64,000 bases of DNA, taken from assembly GCA_024305745.1 (NCBI GenBank), contig JAHRBS010000010.1, positions 565,501 through 629,500 on the forward strand. Direction: 5' to 3'. Every line of letters starts with the position of its first letter. The first letter of the stretch is position 1. The stretch comes from Polyporus tsugae (taxonomy: Eukaryota; Basidiomycota; Agaricomycetes; Polyporales; Polyporaceae). Below the pieces are notes generated by a model. That model was not told where the DNA came from. It saw nothing but the letters and a program-made list of their open reading frames with translations, and did no database searches. Of this stretch, positions 46,190 to 57,278 are shown piece after piece. Position numbers and translations under genes: made by a program.

Positions 46190-47255
46190 TCAGGGTTGGG
46201 ATCGCGTTGCCGATGGCAAAGCGCCTTCGGATGCGTGCGAACGCGATGTGTGAGATATTTGGAAAGGGCTGGGTGGGCTGGCGCGAGGTGGACGCCGTGC
46301 GGAAGAATGAGTGTGGAGACCAGGATCTGTGTGGTACTGGTGCGGGTGGCAGCGTACTACAAGAGCGCCGGTGCCACCGAGTTTGTATCTATTTGTGCAC
46401 GTAGTATCATGTACGACTTGAACTCGAACTTTAAACATGATGATGGTTATCTCCTACACTGCCGTGGCAAACACCTTCTTGAAATTCGTGTACGTATACT
46501 AGGAGCAGACGACGAGCGCAGGAGACCTAGATAACTTCCCAGTGCGTCAGTAGAGAAAAGACAAATGTATAATACAACTCAGCACTGTAAAGCACGTCAG
46601 GCAGTCAGCGACGGACTCCCGCACTGGCAGGAAGGATCCGGCCCAAGCTCGGTGCGAATCACAATCGACATCCACCGACTTCACCGTCGTCTTCTACTCA
46701 CCGGACTGCCCTTGCTATATCTTTGCCGTTAATAGACCCATAACATCCCTCGGAGTATATTCGCCAGATGCGAGCTGTTGAGTCTGGGGAGCATAACGGT
46801 GAAGGGGAACGGAGAGTGACCAGCAGTGGCTAGAGTAAATAGTCAAGCTTCAAGTTTTGCATCACAAGTTCCGGAGGCGCGCCTTCGCGGACTGGGAGCA
46901 ATCTCAGCGCACGTGCGATATGGCGATGGGCGAGAAGACGGAGTGGCCTGGCAGATTGAGAGGGGATCCAGTCGAAGTCCCACGGAAGGCATCCCATGGC
47001 ACGCGCGCGCGGACAGGTGAGCGGGAAGAAAGTATAATATAATGCCAACTCGAATGCCGCGGTGAGATATACCTGATACAAGACGAGATCTACGGGTACG
47101 GCATGCTCGGCACAACAGTATGTACAAACCGTATGTGCTCTAGCCCAAAGCGATGTCTTGCGCGGAGAGCCGGTGGGGGAAGGAACGGGGAGGTGACGAA
47201 GGGCGGGGAATGGGGAGAGAAGTAGGGAGACGATGCAGGCGGGCTGATTGACGGC

Positions 47256-48591
47256 CTACTCATCGATGTCGGCGAGCGAGCGCAAACCGATGTCGCCGAG
47301 CAAGCCGCCGACTATGCTGCCCCCCTTGCCCTCGTCGCCCTTGCCCCCGTGGCCCTTGTGGCCCTTGTGACCCTTGCCCTTGGTGGACTTGTGGTGCACC
47401 TTGTGGTGCTTCTTGGCGCGGGCCTCAAGGGTGTTGTCCTCGTCCTCGTTGTCTTCGTCCTCGTCGAACTCGCGGACCTCGACGTTGAGGCCCGCGTCGC
47501 CGTGCACGCCGAGGTCGCCGAGTATACCGCTCACGATGCCGCCGCCCTTGCCCTTGTGGCTCTTGTGGCTCGTGTGGCCCTTGTGACCCTTGGGCTTGGG
47601 CTTGGTGGCCTTGTGGTGGGCCTTGTGGTGCTTCTTGGCGCGGGCCTCGAGGCTGTTCTCCTCGTCGTCGTCGAACTCACGGGCCTCGAGGTCTTCGTCG
47701 TCCTCGTCATCGAACTCGCGGACCTCGACGCCGATGTGCCCCTCGCCGTGCACGCCGAGGTCGCCAAGTATACCGCTCACGATGCCGCCGCCCTTGCCCT
47801 TGTGGCTCTTGTGGCCCTTGTGACCCGTGCTCTTGGGCTTGGTGGACTTGTGGTGCGCCTTGTGGTGCTTCTTGGCGCGGGCCTCCAGGGTGGTGTCCTC
47901 CTCCTCGTTGTCTTCGTCCTCGTCGAACTCGCGGACCTCGACGTTGAGGCCCGCGTCGCCGTGCACACCAAGGTCGCCGAGGATACCGCTCACGATGCCG
48001 CCACCCTTGCCCTTGTGGCTCTTGTGGCTCGTGTGGCCCTTGTGACCCTTGGGCTTGGGCTTGGTGGCCTTGTGGTGGGCCTTGTGGTGCTTCTTGGCGC
48101 GGGCCTCGAGGCTGTTGTCCTCGTCGTCGTCGAACTCACGGGCCTCGAGGTCTTCGTCGTCCTCGTCATCGAACTCGCGGACCTCGACACCGATGTGCCC
48201 GTCGCCGTGCACACCGAGGTCGCCGAGGATACCGCTGACTATCCCGCCACCCTTGCCCTTGTGGCTCTTGTGGCCCTTGTGGCCCGTGCTCTTGGGCTTG
48301 GTCGACTTGTGGTGCGCCTTGTGGTGCTTCTTGGCGCGGGCCTCCAGGGTGGTGTCCTCCTCCTCGTCGAACTCCCGGGCCTCGAGCTCGTCGAAGGGCA
48401 CGACATCGGCCTCGGCGGAGCGGCTCACCTAGAATTTACAAACGATCAGTAAGGACGGGAAAGCGCAGGGGAAAGGTGGTGCCGCGTACATGACCGAGGT
48501 CACGGCTTTCGACAGTCCCGACGGGGGCGGACTGGACCGAGAGGGAAAGAGCGAGAACGGAGAGAACGAGAAGGCCTTGGAAAGACGGCAT
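47256..48591 (-). CDS. Secreted Lys/His/Gly tandem-repeat protein, copy B (5 units)
   Basis: Paralogue of 19478-20945. Exon 1 (48591-48490) encodes MPSFQGLLVLSVLALSLSVQ and QSAPVGTVESRDLGH. A 61-bp intron follows, then exon 2 (48428-47256). Five units are present. Units 2 and 4 carry a variant Lys/His block (HHKATKPKPKGHKGHTSHKS) and extra acid blocks. Units 3 and 5 have expanded acid runs (DEDEDNEEEDTT, DEDEDNEDEDNT). The last unit has HHKVHHKSTKGKGHKGHK and GGKGDEGKGG before the same C-terminus, GLLGDIGLRSLADIDE. Signal peptide, LEARAKK sites and Gly-rich GGGIVSGILGDLGVHG segments are kept, so both copies are under constraint or gene conversion. Function unknown; see copy A for the alternatives. 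Confidence 0.83.
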
Positions 48592-48805
48592 GATTGATCG
48601 AGTTGGTGATTGAAAAAAGTTTCGTAATGGAAAGCCGCACAGCTGGAGGAGGTGGGTTAGCATGACGGTGGCAAGTTGACGATGGGGCATATCGTTTGAA
48701 CGTACCAGCTGAAGGGAGTTTGAAGAGAAGGAAGGTAGATGGCCCGAGGGGAAAGCGAAGACGAGCTGGAGATCTCAAGTGGATCATGCAGGCCTTTTAT
48801 ACCCA
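48592..48805 (-). promoter_or_regulatory. Core promoter and 5' UTR of repeat gene B
   Basis: Minus-strand TATAAAAGG at 48801-48793, about 205 bp before the ATG. A 5' UTR intron like that of copy A (GTACGT donor, GCTAAC branch, CCAG acceptor) accounts for much of that distance. Confidence 0.6.
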
Positions 48806-49671
48806 AGACGTGCGGAAATCTTGGATTGGACACCTGGAGGCTGGCATGGTGTTACCGTACACAGCATCCAAAGACACATGGAGAGAGCTCACCTTAGAGT
48901 GTGCTAGATCAAAACGGGGGGTGGAGTCGCCATGATACCTGCTGTTCGGTTACCAACTCTAAAACGCATGTATCCCAGCCATCAATCGACACTCGCAAAA
49001 GAGAAGCTAGAAGCAGATGGCCGAGGCCCGACAGCTAATTAGAGACACAGAGCCGGAGCCTTGGTTTGAGCCTGGTTTGAGCTCTGGGAGGTGATGCAAC
49101 TGAGGCTTGTTCTCTGAGGACGACTGCCTACACTCTCAGTGGATGTACCATCCAATATCGAGTATGGCGAGATTGCGCCATAAGTGTGAACACAAATATT
49201 ACCGACGAGGACTTTCTTAGTTTGAACAGTTGTGCTTTGAAACCCTGGACTTAGTAGGGGTTGCGATGATCTTGTGGCACACCCATCACGGATGCCTCGT
49301 GATTGTATGTCCTAATGCTGGCTACAGGCAGACGTCAGTCCGCCGCCCCGATTAGATTTTCCGAAGGAGCTTGTCGTTCTCTCAAGGATGTCGATGAGAG
49401 CTCACATTTACTGCTTGTAAGAGGGATGTTTGCGAAATAGCCTTACAAAGGCGAGGAATGGGCTATATGCTCACCTTACAGTAAAGACACCATGGCACAG
49501 AAGCGATCCGTGGATGTCGATCTGCCGCAAGTTAACGAAGCTGTGTGCGCGGCAGGTGCGGATCCGGAAGGAGGATACAGTACTGGACAGAAGAAATCAG
49601 ATTGCGAGGAACTGCGCCATGATTTCGCTAAGGAATCCAAGTGCTCACTTGACATCCCCCACGCAGGATGA

Positions 49672-49749
49672 GTTACAACGCGACCTTAGCCGAACTAACT
49701 AGTCTTGATCGATCAAGGCTAGTTAGCTCGGCTACGGTCGCGTTGTAAC
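49672..49749. repeat. 78-bp near-perfect palindrome
   Basis: Arms 49672-49710 and 49711-49749 pair at 36 of 39 positions with no spacer, centred on TTGATCGATCAA. The arm is condensin exon sequence, as in the left fold-back. Confidence 0.85.
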
Positions 49750-49816
49750 GTACGTCGTACGGCGTGTACCCCAACATTCCGCAGGTCGTGATATGTTCGT
49801 GGAATAACTTACTCGT

Positions 49817-49910
49817 GTAGGTTCGGAGCAAGCCCCCTGCTCCGGCGCTTGGCAGCGCACCTTCGCCAGAAAAAATTAAGAGCGGAGAAGGCGGCTTGTT
49901 CCGAACCTAC
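49817..49910. mobile_element. 94-bp hairpin MITE-like insertion
   Basis: Ends GTAGGTTCGGAGCAAGCC and GGCTTGTTCCGAACCTAC are 18-bp inverted repeats with one mismatch. The left duplicated block lacks this stretch: there ...ACTCGT runs directly into GGAGTCC. This shows insertion after the duplication, or excision from the left copy. The target duplication is not clean. Confidence 0.7.
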
Positions 49911-50272
49911 TTACATAGAGTCCGTTGTGGCATGCACAGAGAGCGAAGTGGGCTCGAGCGCCTTGCAGGCTGCCATGCAAGACACCAAGGTGATTCCACG
50001 AACATGTTGCGACCAGCGGCATCTCAAGCTTCAGCGTCAAAGTGAAGCTGGAATCGACCCGGTCCGTCCAACCGGCGATGCCCCTAGGCGCCGACTCGTG
50101 GATGGTGCTCACAGACTCACGCGTTCATCGTCGCGGTGTCGCTCATCGTCCTCGCATACCTGAGGCTCTGGCCTGTCACGACTTACGGCCTGAATATACT
50201 ATATCACGCTCCAGTACGCTCCCATCTTCTGCCTCCAAACGCCCAAAGTTATAACTCCTTCCGTGACAGTTT

Positions 50273-52075
50273 GCCAACATAGCGGTCCCGGCCCTCCGCC
50301 TCTCCCTACCCCGCCGCACATTACGCCTCAATGCCACCAGGACCCTGTTTCCGTTGAGCGTCCGATGCAAGTCCACCTCTTCTCCTCCAAAGAACCTCCG
50401 CAAGAGCCGCACCAAAATCGACCCTATATGCGGCTCTCTCTCCATAAACTACGAGAAAGGTGGTCCGTCGCCCGCCTCTGCTGTCGTCTACCAGGCCCTA
50501 GAAGGCGACCTTGACAATCCTTCTCGATTTCAACTCTACCAATACTCCATTTCCTTCTTCCTCCGCCATGGCGAGGTGATGAAAGCTTCTCTCCTCTATG
50601 CTCGTTTGGTACGCGAAGGCTACGTCCCTCCCCTCTCCCTCCGCACCCAAATGCGCGTCGTTAAAGAAGCCGAGTCCTTCCCCTCAGTCGACCGGCTCAT
50701 GAAAATCATGGAGGATGCGTTCGAAAACAAATCATTCAGCCAGGAGGCCCTTGGCGAACTGCTCCAAATACTCGGAGACGGTATGCAGGCCGCCCCGTCC
50801 TTCATCGACCGCGTCATCTGTACCTTCCTCTCCAAACGCGACCCAGACTACCAGCTTTCCCCGCATATAGTCAGCTACGTTGTACGTGTCTACACCCGCG
50901 CGGGGGACACTGCAGGCGCAGCCCGCTGGTCCGCTGAGCGCCTTCCCTCCCTCCCTCTGGCCCCCTCTGCTGAGCCCTCCGGCCCATCCCCATATACCAC
51001 CCTCCTCCGCGACCTCGCCCGCGCCAACCCATCCTATTCAGTCTACGAATGGTCCCTCAACCAGATGCAAGCCGAAAACCCGGATCTCGTCCCTGACCTC
51101 CCCTTTTTCAACGCCCTCCTTGCGCACGAGATCGGCCGCTGCAACTATGAAGCCGTCTTCTCCATGTACGCCCGCATCATGGACTACCGCACGCCTACCA
51201 CCAAACCCGATGCGTACACGTTCTCCACCATCTTCCGCGCCATCCACCACACTACGTGCAAGTACTCGGGCCGCTCCCGCCGCGTGCGGAGCATGAAGAC
51301 ACCCAAGGACGTCCCCAGCCCCCGCGCGGTGTACAAGGACATGCTCACCTGCCTTACCGAGCAAACACGCGAGATTTCCACCTCAGAGCACAGGCCGCCA
51401 ACTCCCCCCGAGCCCGCGCTTGATGCCACTGCGCTGCAGAAAGCCCTGCGCACCTTCATGGGCCAGTACGACTACGCCGCCGCCTACAACACCATACGCC
51501 TTTTCCGTCTCTACCCCACCCTCGTCGGTGCCCCGACGCTCGCGACTTACCGACTCGTCGTCAACTCGCTCGCAGCCCGCATAAAGGTGCACCTCCCGCT
51601 ACTCACAATCCGGCGTGACCCCCAGTACGTGTGGACGTATCGCTTCCTCGGCCTCGGGGAACTGTCCCACCACCTCCGCACGAAGCTCCCGTTCGACCTC
51701 GGCGTCGTCCACCGCATCCTCTACGCCGGCTCGTACTCGCGCCTGAACCTCCACTACATCCCCTCACCCGACTACAGCCCCGGATCCGAGCGCGACACCG
51801 CGCACGCCGGCTCCATCTTCGGGAGCGATCCTCAGGACGTTTTGCAGCAGCTCCCGTACATCCCGGACCCGGCACTGTTCGCCCCGCACGGGCTGCCGAC
51901 CCCGCTGGAGCTCATCGGGCTGCAGCCCGTGGAGGAGAACAAGGCGTTTGGGGTCATTCCCCTGGAACGGATACTGAAGCGGGCGGTGTTGGCGTCGTTC
52001 ACTGAGCTCGATCACTCGCCGGCGAAGCAGGTGTCGTTGGCCATCTCGGAGGCGAAGGCGGATATGATTCCGTGA
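50273..52075 (+). CDS. PPR-like mitochondrial protein
   Basis: Probable mitochondrial RNA-associated helical-repeat protein. The open frame from 50273 begins FANIAVPALRLSLPRRTLRL and RTLFPLSVRCKST, an Arg/Leu/Ser-rich, acid-free stretch like a mitochondrial presequence. It continues with repeated helix pairs (QLYQYSISFFLRHGEVMKAS, RVYTRAGDTAGAARW, PDAYTFSTIFRAIHHT, MGQYDYAAAYNTIRLF) spaced like PPR motifs, and ends at 52073-52075. The body has no introns. No ATG lies in frame before the presequence. A GACAG acceptor at 50264-50269 suggests that the start codon is in a short upstream exon, close to the edge of the duplicated block. The first in-frame ATG in the body is inside the helical region. 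Exact family is uncertain. Confidence 0.65.
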   Translation, partial: ANIAVPALRLSLPRRTLRLNATRTLFPLSVRCKSTSSPPKNLRKSRTKIDPICGSLSINYEKGGPSPASAVVYQALEGDLDNPSRFQLYQYSISFFLRHGEVMKASLLYARLVREGYVPPLSLRTQMRVVKEAESFPSVDRLMKIMEDAFENKSFSQEALGELLQILGDGMQAAPSFIDRVICTFLSKRDPDYQLSPHIVSYVVRVYTRAGDTAGAARWSAERLPSLPLAPSAEPSGPSPYTTLLRDLARANPSYSVYEWSLNQMQAENPDLVPDLPFFNALLAHEIGRCNYEAVFSMYARIMDYRTPTTKPDAYTFSTIFRAIHHTTCKYSGRSRRVRSMKTPKDVPSPRAVYKDMLTCLTEQTREISTSEHRPPTPPEPALDATALQKALRTFMGQYDYAAAYNTIRLFRLYPTLVGAPTLATYRLVVNSLAARIKVHLPLLTIRRDPQYVWTYRFLGLGELSHHLRTKLPFDLGVVHRILYAGSYSRLNLHYIPSPDYSPGSERDTAHAGSIFGSDPQDVLQQLPYIPDPALFAPHGLPTPLELIGLQPVEENKAFGVIPLERILKRAVLASFTELDHSPAKQVSLAISEAKADMIP

Positions 52076-53684
52076 GGTTGGACGTTGGTCGCCGTGTCGG
52101 GTTTGGACGCGTCTCGCGAGTTCTTCATGCGTACTAAGTACTGTACATCACGCGTCGTCTGTTTACATACTTACACCACCCCCGAAGCGATCTCTGGAAC
52201 ATTTAGCATTAAGTGTACAAGCATAATGTAGACTGCACTGCGTAGTCAGTATCTGGATATAGTAGAACTCCCACTACTCTCGAGCAACAACAAGCATGAT
52301 CAGATTCATAGATACAACGCTTTCGAGGGCACGTTCTCAACCAACCACTATCTACTCTGCTCACCCCCATCAGACTCGACGAGAAGTTCGAGGACTGAGA
52401 GTCACCATTACGGAGGCACCACTAGCAGCCGACCAAATACATCTTCCCTCTTGGTTCTCGCCTCACCTTCTTCACCCGCTCGTCACGATCGACGTCAACC
52501 CAGGTCAAACCCTTGTCCAATCTGCACGCGCCTCATCCCGGCTGCACCAGGCGGGACGCGCTGGCATGTGTCGAGAAAAGAGCCCGCCGGCCTGCCCTCG
52601 CTCCTGAAAACGACACGCCCTCGAGCGTATTATTTTGGGCCCAGCTTTCCCGACGTCCAGCACGTATTCGCAATCTGTCAGAATGCCAGCGGGTACACCG
52701 TCCTTGTGAGTCTGCATCCTGCGGTCTATGACAGATTATTGACGTTGTCCGCTTGCCATAGCTACGACACCGATACGGGCGCCCAACATGACCAAAGTTT
52801 AGAACTTGAAGGTCTCTCCGCACTCACTGTTTCGTGACGGTCCGGTCGCTACGAGGATTGTCCGTCGTGTAGGTAGGATGATATTGGATCATAAGGCATC
52901 GCCAAGGAAATGAACTTGTCACCTTAGCAATTGGAGCCTTTGTCACCTTCCTTCCAGCCCATGACTGGTAGAGGCCGCCAGGCTATTCATACATCATGAC
53001 TGCTGCTGATGCCTTTCGGGCTCTGAGTCGCAAATTTTCCGGTGTCCAGCCCCCTCTTCCAGCTGCCCGCCAGATCCATGACCTTGTGGTACGAGATGCG
53101 GAGAGAGACGATCGTTCCAACGCGCAAACTTGGGCACCAGCGCATCGTCCATTTTGGACGTACGGTACAAGGGTGAAAGGCATTTAGCGCGCCGGCATGC
53201 CTCGCCAACTAAAGTTCCGTCACAGAAGCTTGGAGCAGTCCGAGGCATTCGACAAGCTGTGGGAATCAGGGTACAGCATAGGGATCTATTAGAAATCTGA
53301 GCACAAATGAGTCATTGCTCCAATTGTCAAGGAGAGAGACATATGTATTTCATTCATACCTGTCCGAAACCACCTTTCAATCTGTCGCTTTCCCAGGCCT
53401 GGATTCAACATTCAGAACTTTAACGGCGAACATGTACGACCATGCAGGGTACACGTAGCCAATGCGAGATTGGAGGAGGGACTGGGGAAGACACTGGGGT
53501 CCGTGACCTTTCTCCCAGCGGTGGACGGGAAGATCGCAGGTGCAAGTGTGACAAGAAACAGGCATTTGATGACACTTGCTACAACATTAGGATTAGTAGT
53601 ACGCTGTTTAGCGGATATAGAAGAAGTACGGACATACAGTATCTCGAGCAAGGAGACACCAGAGTCACAAGCGTCGCAACCGTG
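52076..53684. other. Intergenic between convergent PPR-like and CDK8 genes
   Basis: Several short open frames (for example 52451-52837 plus) with no conserved motifs. The first 200 bp hold the PPR gene 3' UTR. Nothing supported. Confidence 0.4.
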
Positions 53685-55304
53685 CTATCCCAGCCTCGCC
53701 TTCTTGCGCGACGGCCCGCCGCCGCCGCCGCTCACACTCGCGAAACTCGCGGCGCTCCCAGCCTTGCCGGAATGGTTCGAATGGGAGTGCGATAGCTGTT
53801 GCGACAGATGCGCTTGCCCCGTTGCCTGCATGTGCGAGACCACCTGCGATCCCGCCGCCGCCACAGGCATCATCGATGGCGCATCGTCTTGCGTAATTCG
53901 CCGATGTGGAGGAACCTGTTGAGTCGACAACGACTCGAACGCACTATCCGCATCCCCGTCAACATCAAAATCCACATCTTAACTATAACCTTCAGCCACC
54001 TACTTTCGACTCGGAAGCGGTTCCTCCGCAAACCACTTGTGCTGGAGCGCCTCCCCCGCGGTAAGTCGCTTGTCTGGATCGTACGCAAACAGCTCCTTCA
54101 GCAAGTTCGCCCCCTCGATTGATCGCACCCGGGACTGCGACCATTCTTGTAGCCGGTTGCTGTAGCTGTCAAACATAAACATTGTCAGTCCTTTCACCAG
54201 CAACCCATCGACATCAACAGCGTGCGTACTGGTCCAACCGTCTCATGCATTGGTATTCCGGCAGGTCCTTGATCTTCGGCCACTCCCGTTCTGCATAACG
54301 GTCCCCGTCGTCAAAGAACTTATCTACCCCTCACCTCACCAACCGCACTCGGCTTCAGCACGTACCTGACGGAGTCCCAAGCACCTCAAAGATCTTCAGC
54401 AGCTGGTCCTTCTGGAAGGGCACGTTCTTCTTCGAGTCCAGCTTCGCCTCCTCTCCCTTGAAGATCGGCCGGAGGCTGGCCAGCTCCGCCATGACGCATC
54501 CCACGGCCCAGATATCGATCGCCTTGTTGTAGTGTTTCGCGCCGAGCAACAGCTCCGGCGCGCGATACCAAATCGTCACCACCACCTTGTCGCCTGCAAA
54601 CAGAGGCTGTAAAGGCTGGTGCGTCAGGCGCGCCAGTCCAAGGTCTCCGATCTTGACCACTCCGGAAGAGGTGATCAGGATGTTCGCCGGCTTCAGGTCG
54701 CGGTGAATGATGTGCGCGTCGTGCAGATACAGGAGGCCGTTCAGCAATTGGTACGTCAAGGACTTGAGCACCGCGAGCGATATCTGTGACCGCAGCGTTT
54801 GGGAGTGGTGGTGGATCACTTGCTGGGCCTCGACCTCAGCACATACCTCTGGAGGATGTGTGCAAGAGCGACGTACCAAGAAGTCATGTTCGGCGTACTC
54901 GAAGACCATGTATATGGACTTGTCTTCGAGAATGACCTCCTTGAGCGCGACTATGTTCTCGTGGGTGATTTCCCTGTTCAACTGCCAGATACAGACATAT
55001 TGTAAACGCAGGGAGCTGGGAGGACGATGGTGGAACAAGGAAGAAGACGAACGGCGATCTCACGGATGGCACTCTGGCTTATGCCCGTGTAGGTGATGAC
55101 GTCTCCCTCCTTGTCGGGCTTGAACTTCTTGATGGCGTGTATCCGGCCATCCACATCCTTGCTTTGGGCCTTGTAGACCCTGCCATACGTTCCGGACGAG
55201 ATGAAGCCGAGGATGGCGTACTTGTCGGTTACCCGTTTGCGAGCAGCGTCGCGTTTGGCGCGGTACACGCGCATGGGATCACTGACGAGCAGATTGTTGT
55301 CCAT
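53685..55304 (-). CDS. SSN3: Cyclin-dependent kinase 8 / Ssn3 (Mediator kinase)
   Basis: Kinase of the Mediator Cdk8 module that regulates RNA polymerase II transcription. The start is [19 protein letters not shown] at 55304. Seen: the glycine loop ([14 protein letters not shown]), the catalytic lysine in [12 protein letters not shown], and SQSAIREIA in place of the PSTAIRE helix, the Cdk8 hallmark. Then [19 protein letters not shown] and DLG (in GDLGLARL) instead of DFG. The activation segment [14 protein letters not shown] has no T-loop Thr before it. [13 protein letters not shown] and [15 protein letters not shown] follow. The end reads [20 protein letters not shown] and [19 protein letters not shown], ending [15 protein letters not shown] 60-bp intron near 53950-54010 joins SRN to AFES. 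Exons are GT-AG. The overall order and the Ala/Gln-rich tail fit fungal Ssn3. Confidence 0.92.
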
Positions 55305-55746
55305 TCATCGGCCGCCACGTAAGAGCATATGAGAGACGCAGCAAGGATGACTCGAGTTTCCTTGGAGCGTGGGGGAGAGCAAGTTCAAGTGGCAGTCGGA
55401 CGCAAGTTGGACTGGACGAGCCTCGCGGCCGCGGCCCGGGGCTGATTGCAATACGTAAAAGTATTACTCGTCGGTTCATTACGTCATATTCAGTTCCGTT
55501 TACTAACTTGTGAATAGAACTTGAACAGATATGCTAATCATACAATTGTTGAATCGCGTCTAACTAGTACATGATGATACAGTCATGAGAGTATCGTTAA
55601 AGCGCTTGCGTACGAAATCCACCCCGAGAAATCCAGAGTCGTGACAAAGCGTGAGATAGATAGCGAACAAACCCAGAACGTTCCGAACTCATTGATAACC
55701 CAAATTCCTCTCCGGTGGCAACGCCTCCTCTTAGGGAACTTGCCCA
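55305..55746. other. Intergenic, Cdk8 promoter and GH18 3' flank
   Basis: No gene supported. Confidence 0.4.
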
Positions 55747-57278
55747 TTAAACGGGCCAGGACTCCGAGCGGACAGTGCTGATCCAGGCAGCGTCGGCATG
55801 TGGGTACTGTGCCGCAAAGCATAAGACGTCAGTCGACCCGTTCCGTGCATTTAATCTCTGGGGAAGAACCAACCTGCCAACTCATGACGCCGCCATCTGT
55901 GGGTTTTTCCAAAAGATCCATCAGTAACGAGTCCGAGGCCGCCGAGAAAGGAAGTCGAACTTACTCCACCCTTGGTTCTTCGCTTGGCTGATGCAGCTCG
56001 CGAGCGTCGACGGGTCGACGTATCCGTTGGTCGAGTCGGCACTGGTCGCGGGCTTGCCGATGACCAGCTTGCTGGCCGGGACGCCAGACGCAATGATCTG
56101 AAACAGTGCAGTGTCGGCCCAGGTCGAGGACGAGGCGGTGAGCAGGCCCGAGCAGGTCGTGTACTCCGATGCGCCCTCTGTATGCATCGTGTCCCATTCA
56201 TAATTAGTCATGCATGTCTTACAGATCCTGAGAGAAGGTTCTCTCACGGTTGTAGAACTGGACGTTGTACTGCATACGAGATCGTCAGCGAATTGGCACC
56301 GGGAGGATGGGATGAGAGAACGCTTACCCAGTCGATTAAGCTTCCGACTTGTTGGTGTACCTTGAGGTATCCTCCGGCGGCGTATTGCGTAGGCGAGAAC
56401 CTGTCGATCAATCAAGATCAACCGTCTAAGCTGGCACACGAACTCGCGCAGACGGCATACCAGGGAGCAACCGCTGGAGCACAAATTTGACGTCAGCACC
56501 GATGGCGATATGAGAAAACTATGCCAGGGGACGAACGAGCATGCGTGATGATGTAGTCACTGGCAGGCAGCTGAGCGCGAAGCTGCGTAGTGAACGTAAT
56601 GAGCCAGGCCTCAGCAGTGCCGGCATCCATGGCGTTAAAGTCCTGCACATCAAAGCATTAGTCTGTTGCAACCCAACACTAAAATAGATAATATCGACCA
56701 ACCTCGTAGTCTACGTCAACACCATCCAACCCATACGTCTTGACGAAGCTAGCGAGGTTGTTCGCAGTTGTGGTCGGATCTGCGTTGGAACTCGTCGGGA
56801 CGTCACTTGAACCGAACGCGGCGACCATAAGCTTGATACCAGCCGCGTTGTATTGCGACTTGATGGAGGCTCGGTCGCTAGCAGAGAATGTGGTCCACTC
56901 GTATGCCTTGTCCCACGGACCAGCGAGCAACCAGAACGACAGAATGCTGTGCATCGTGATCAGATCCCGAGTTGACACCCCAATGAAAGTTCGAATAAAG
57001 CTCACAAGACGTTGAAGCCCTACATGGAATGTAAGTTGTAAGCGAATGAGACGACATGAAATGTGACTGAGGCGACGTACGGTCACTGCCGAGACTGCCG
57101 GGGGCCCAGTCACGCCCGGCTGGTAGGCATCTGCATAGACGACGAAGTGAGGTGCGGACGGAGCTGCACGGGCTTGAAGGGCGCGCTCCTCCACCGGTAC
57201 AGCGAGGACAGTGGCGAAATGGAGAGCGAGGTAGACCGCCACGAAGGCTGAAAGACGGCGGAGGACAGAGGCAACCAT
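55747..57278 (-). CDS. GH18 chitinase-like secreted enzyme 1
   Basis: Predicted secreted chitinase-type glycoside hydrolase family 18 enzyme. The start at 57278 gives a signal peptide (MVASVLRRLSAFVAVYLALH, then FATVLAVP). Exons continue with APHFVVYADAYQPGVTGPP, NVLILSFWLLAGPWDKAYEW, IKLMVAAFGSSDVPTSS and YGLDGVDVDYE. The last holds the complete DxxDxDxE catalytic motif with the Glu proton donor. They go on with TQLRAQLPASDYIITHAPVAPW, SGLLTASSSTWADTALFQII, VPASKLVIGKPATSADSTNG, DGGVMSW and PHADAAWISTVRSESWPV, with stop at 55747-55749. Introns are short and there are many exons. It is a tandem paralogue of 58874-60401. No carbohydrate-binding module is visible. The substrate could be chitin or another GlcNAc polymer. 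Confidence 0.88.

Larger units (their letters stand above)
46190..50035 (-). repeat. Right copy of inverted segmental duplication
   Basis: Reverse-orientation match to 18140-21930, including the 3' flank (compare 46310-46500 with 21640-21880), the repeat-protein gene, its upstream kilobase and the condensin fragment with fold-back. It ends just before the PPR-like gene. Confidence 0.8.
49455..50035 (+). pseudogene. Condensin-derived fragment in the right duplicated block
   Basis: Plus-strand match to the condensin exon pair around 40950-41105 (CAGATTGCGA... then CACGCAGGATGA.TTACAACGCGACCTT), with frame-breaking changes. It is followed by the fold-back and by sequence shared only with 18140-18310. 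No product is possible. Confidence 0.65.

Noticed and set aside
53470..53922. Plus-strand open frame rich in Cys
   Set aside because: It lies opposite the C-terminal exon and 3' end of the Cdk8 gene, which has far stronger family support.
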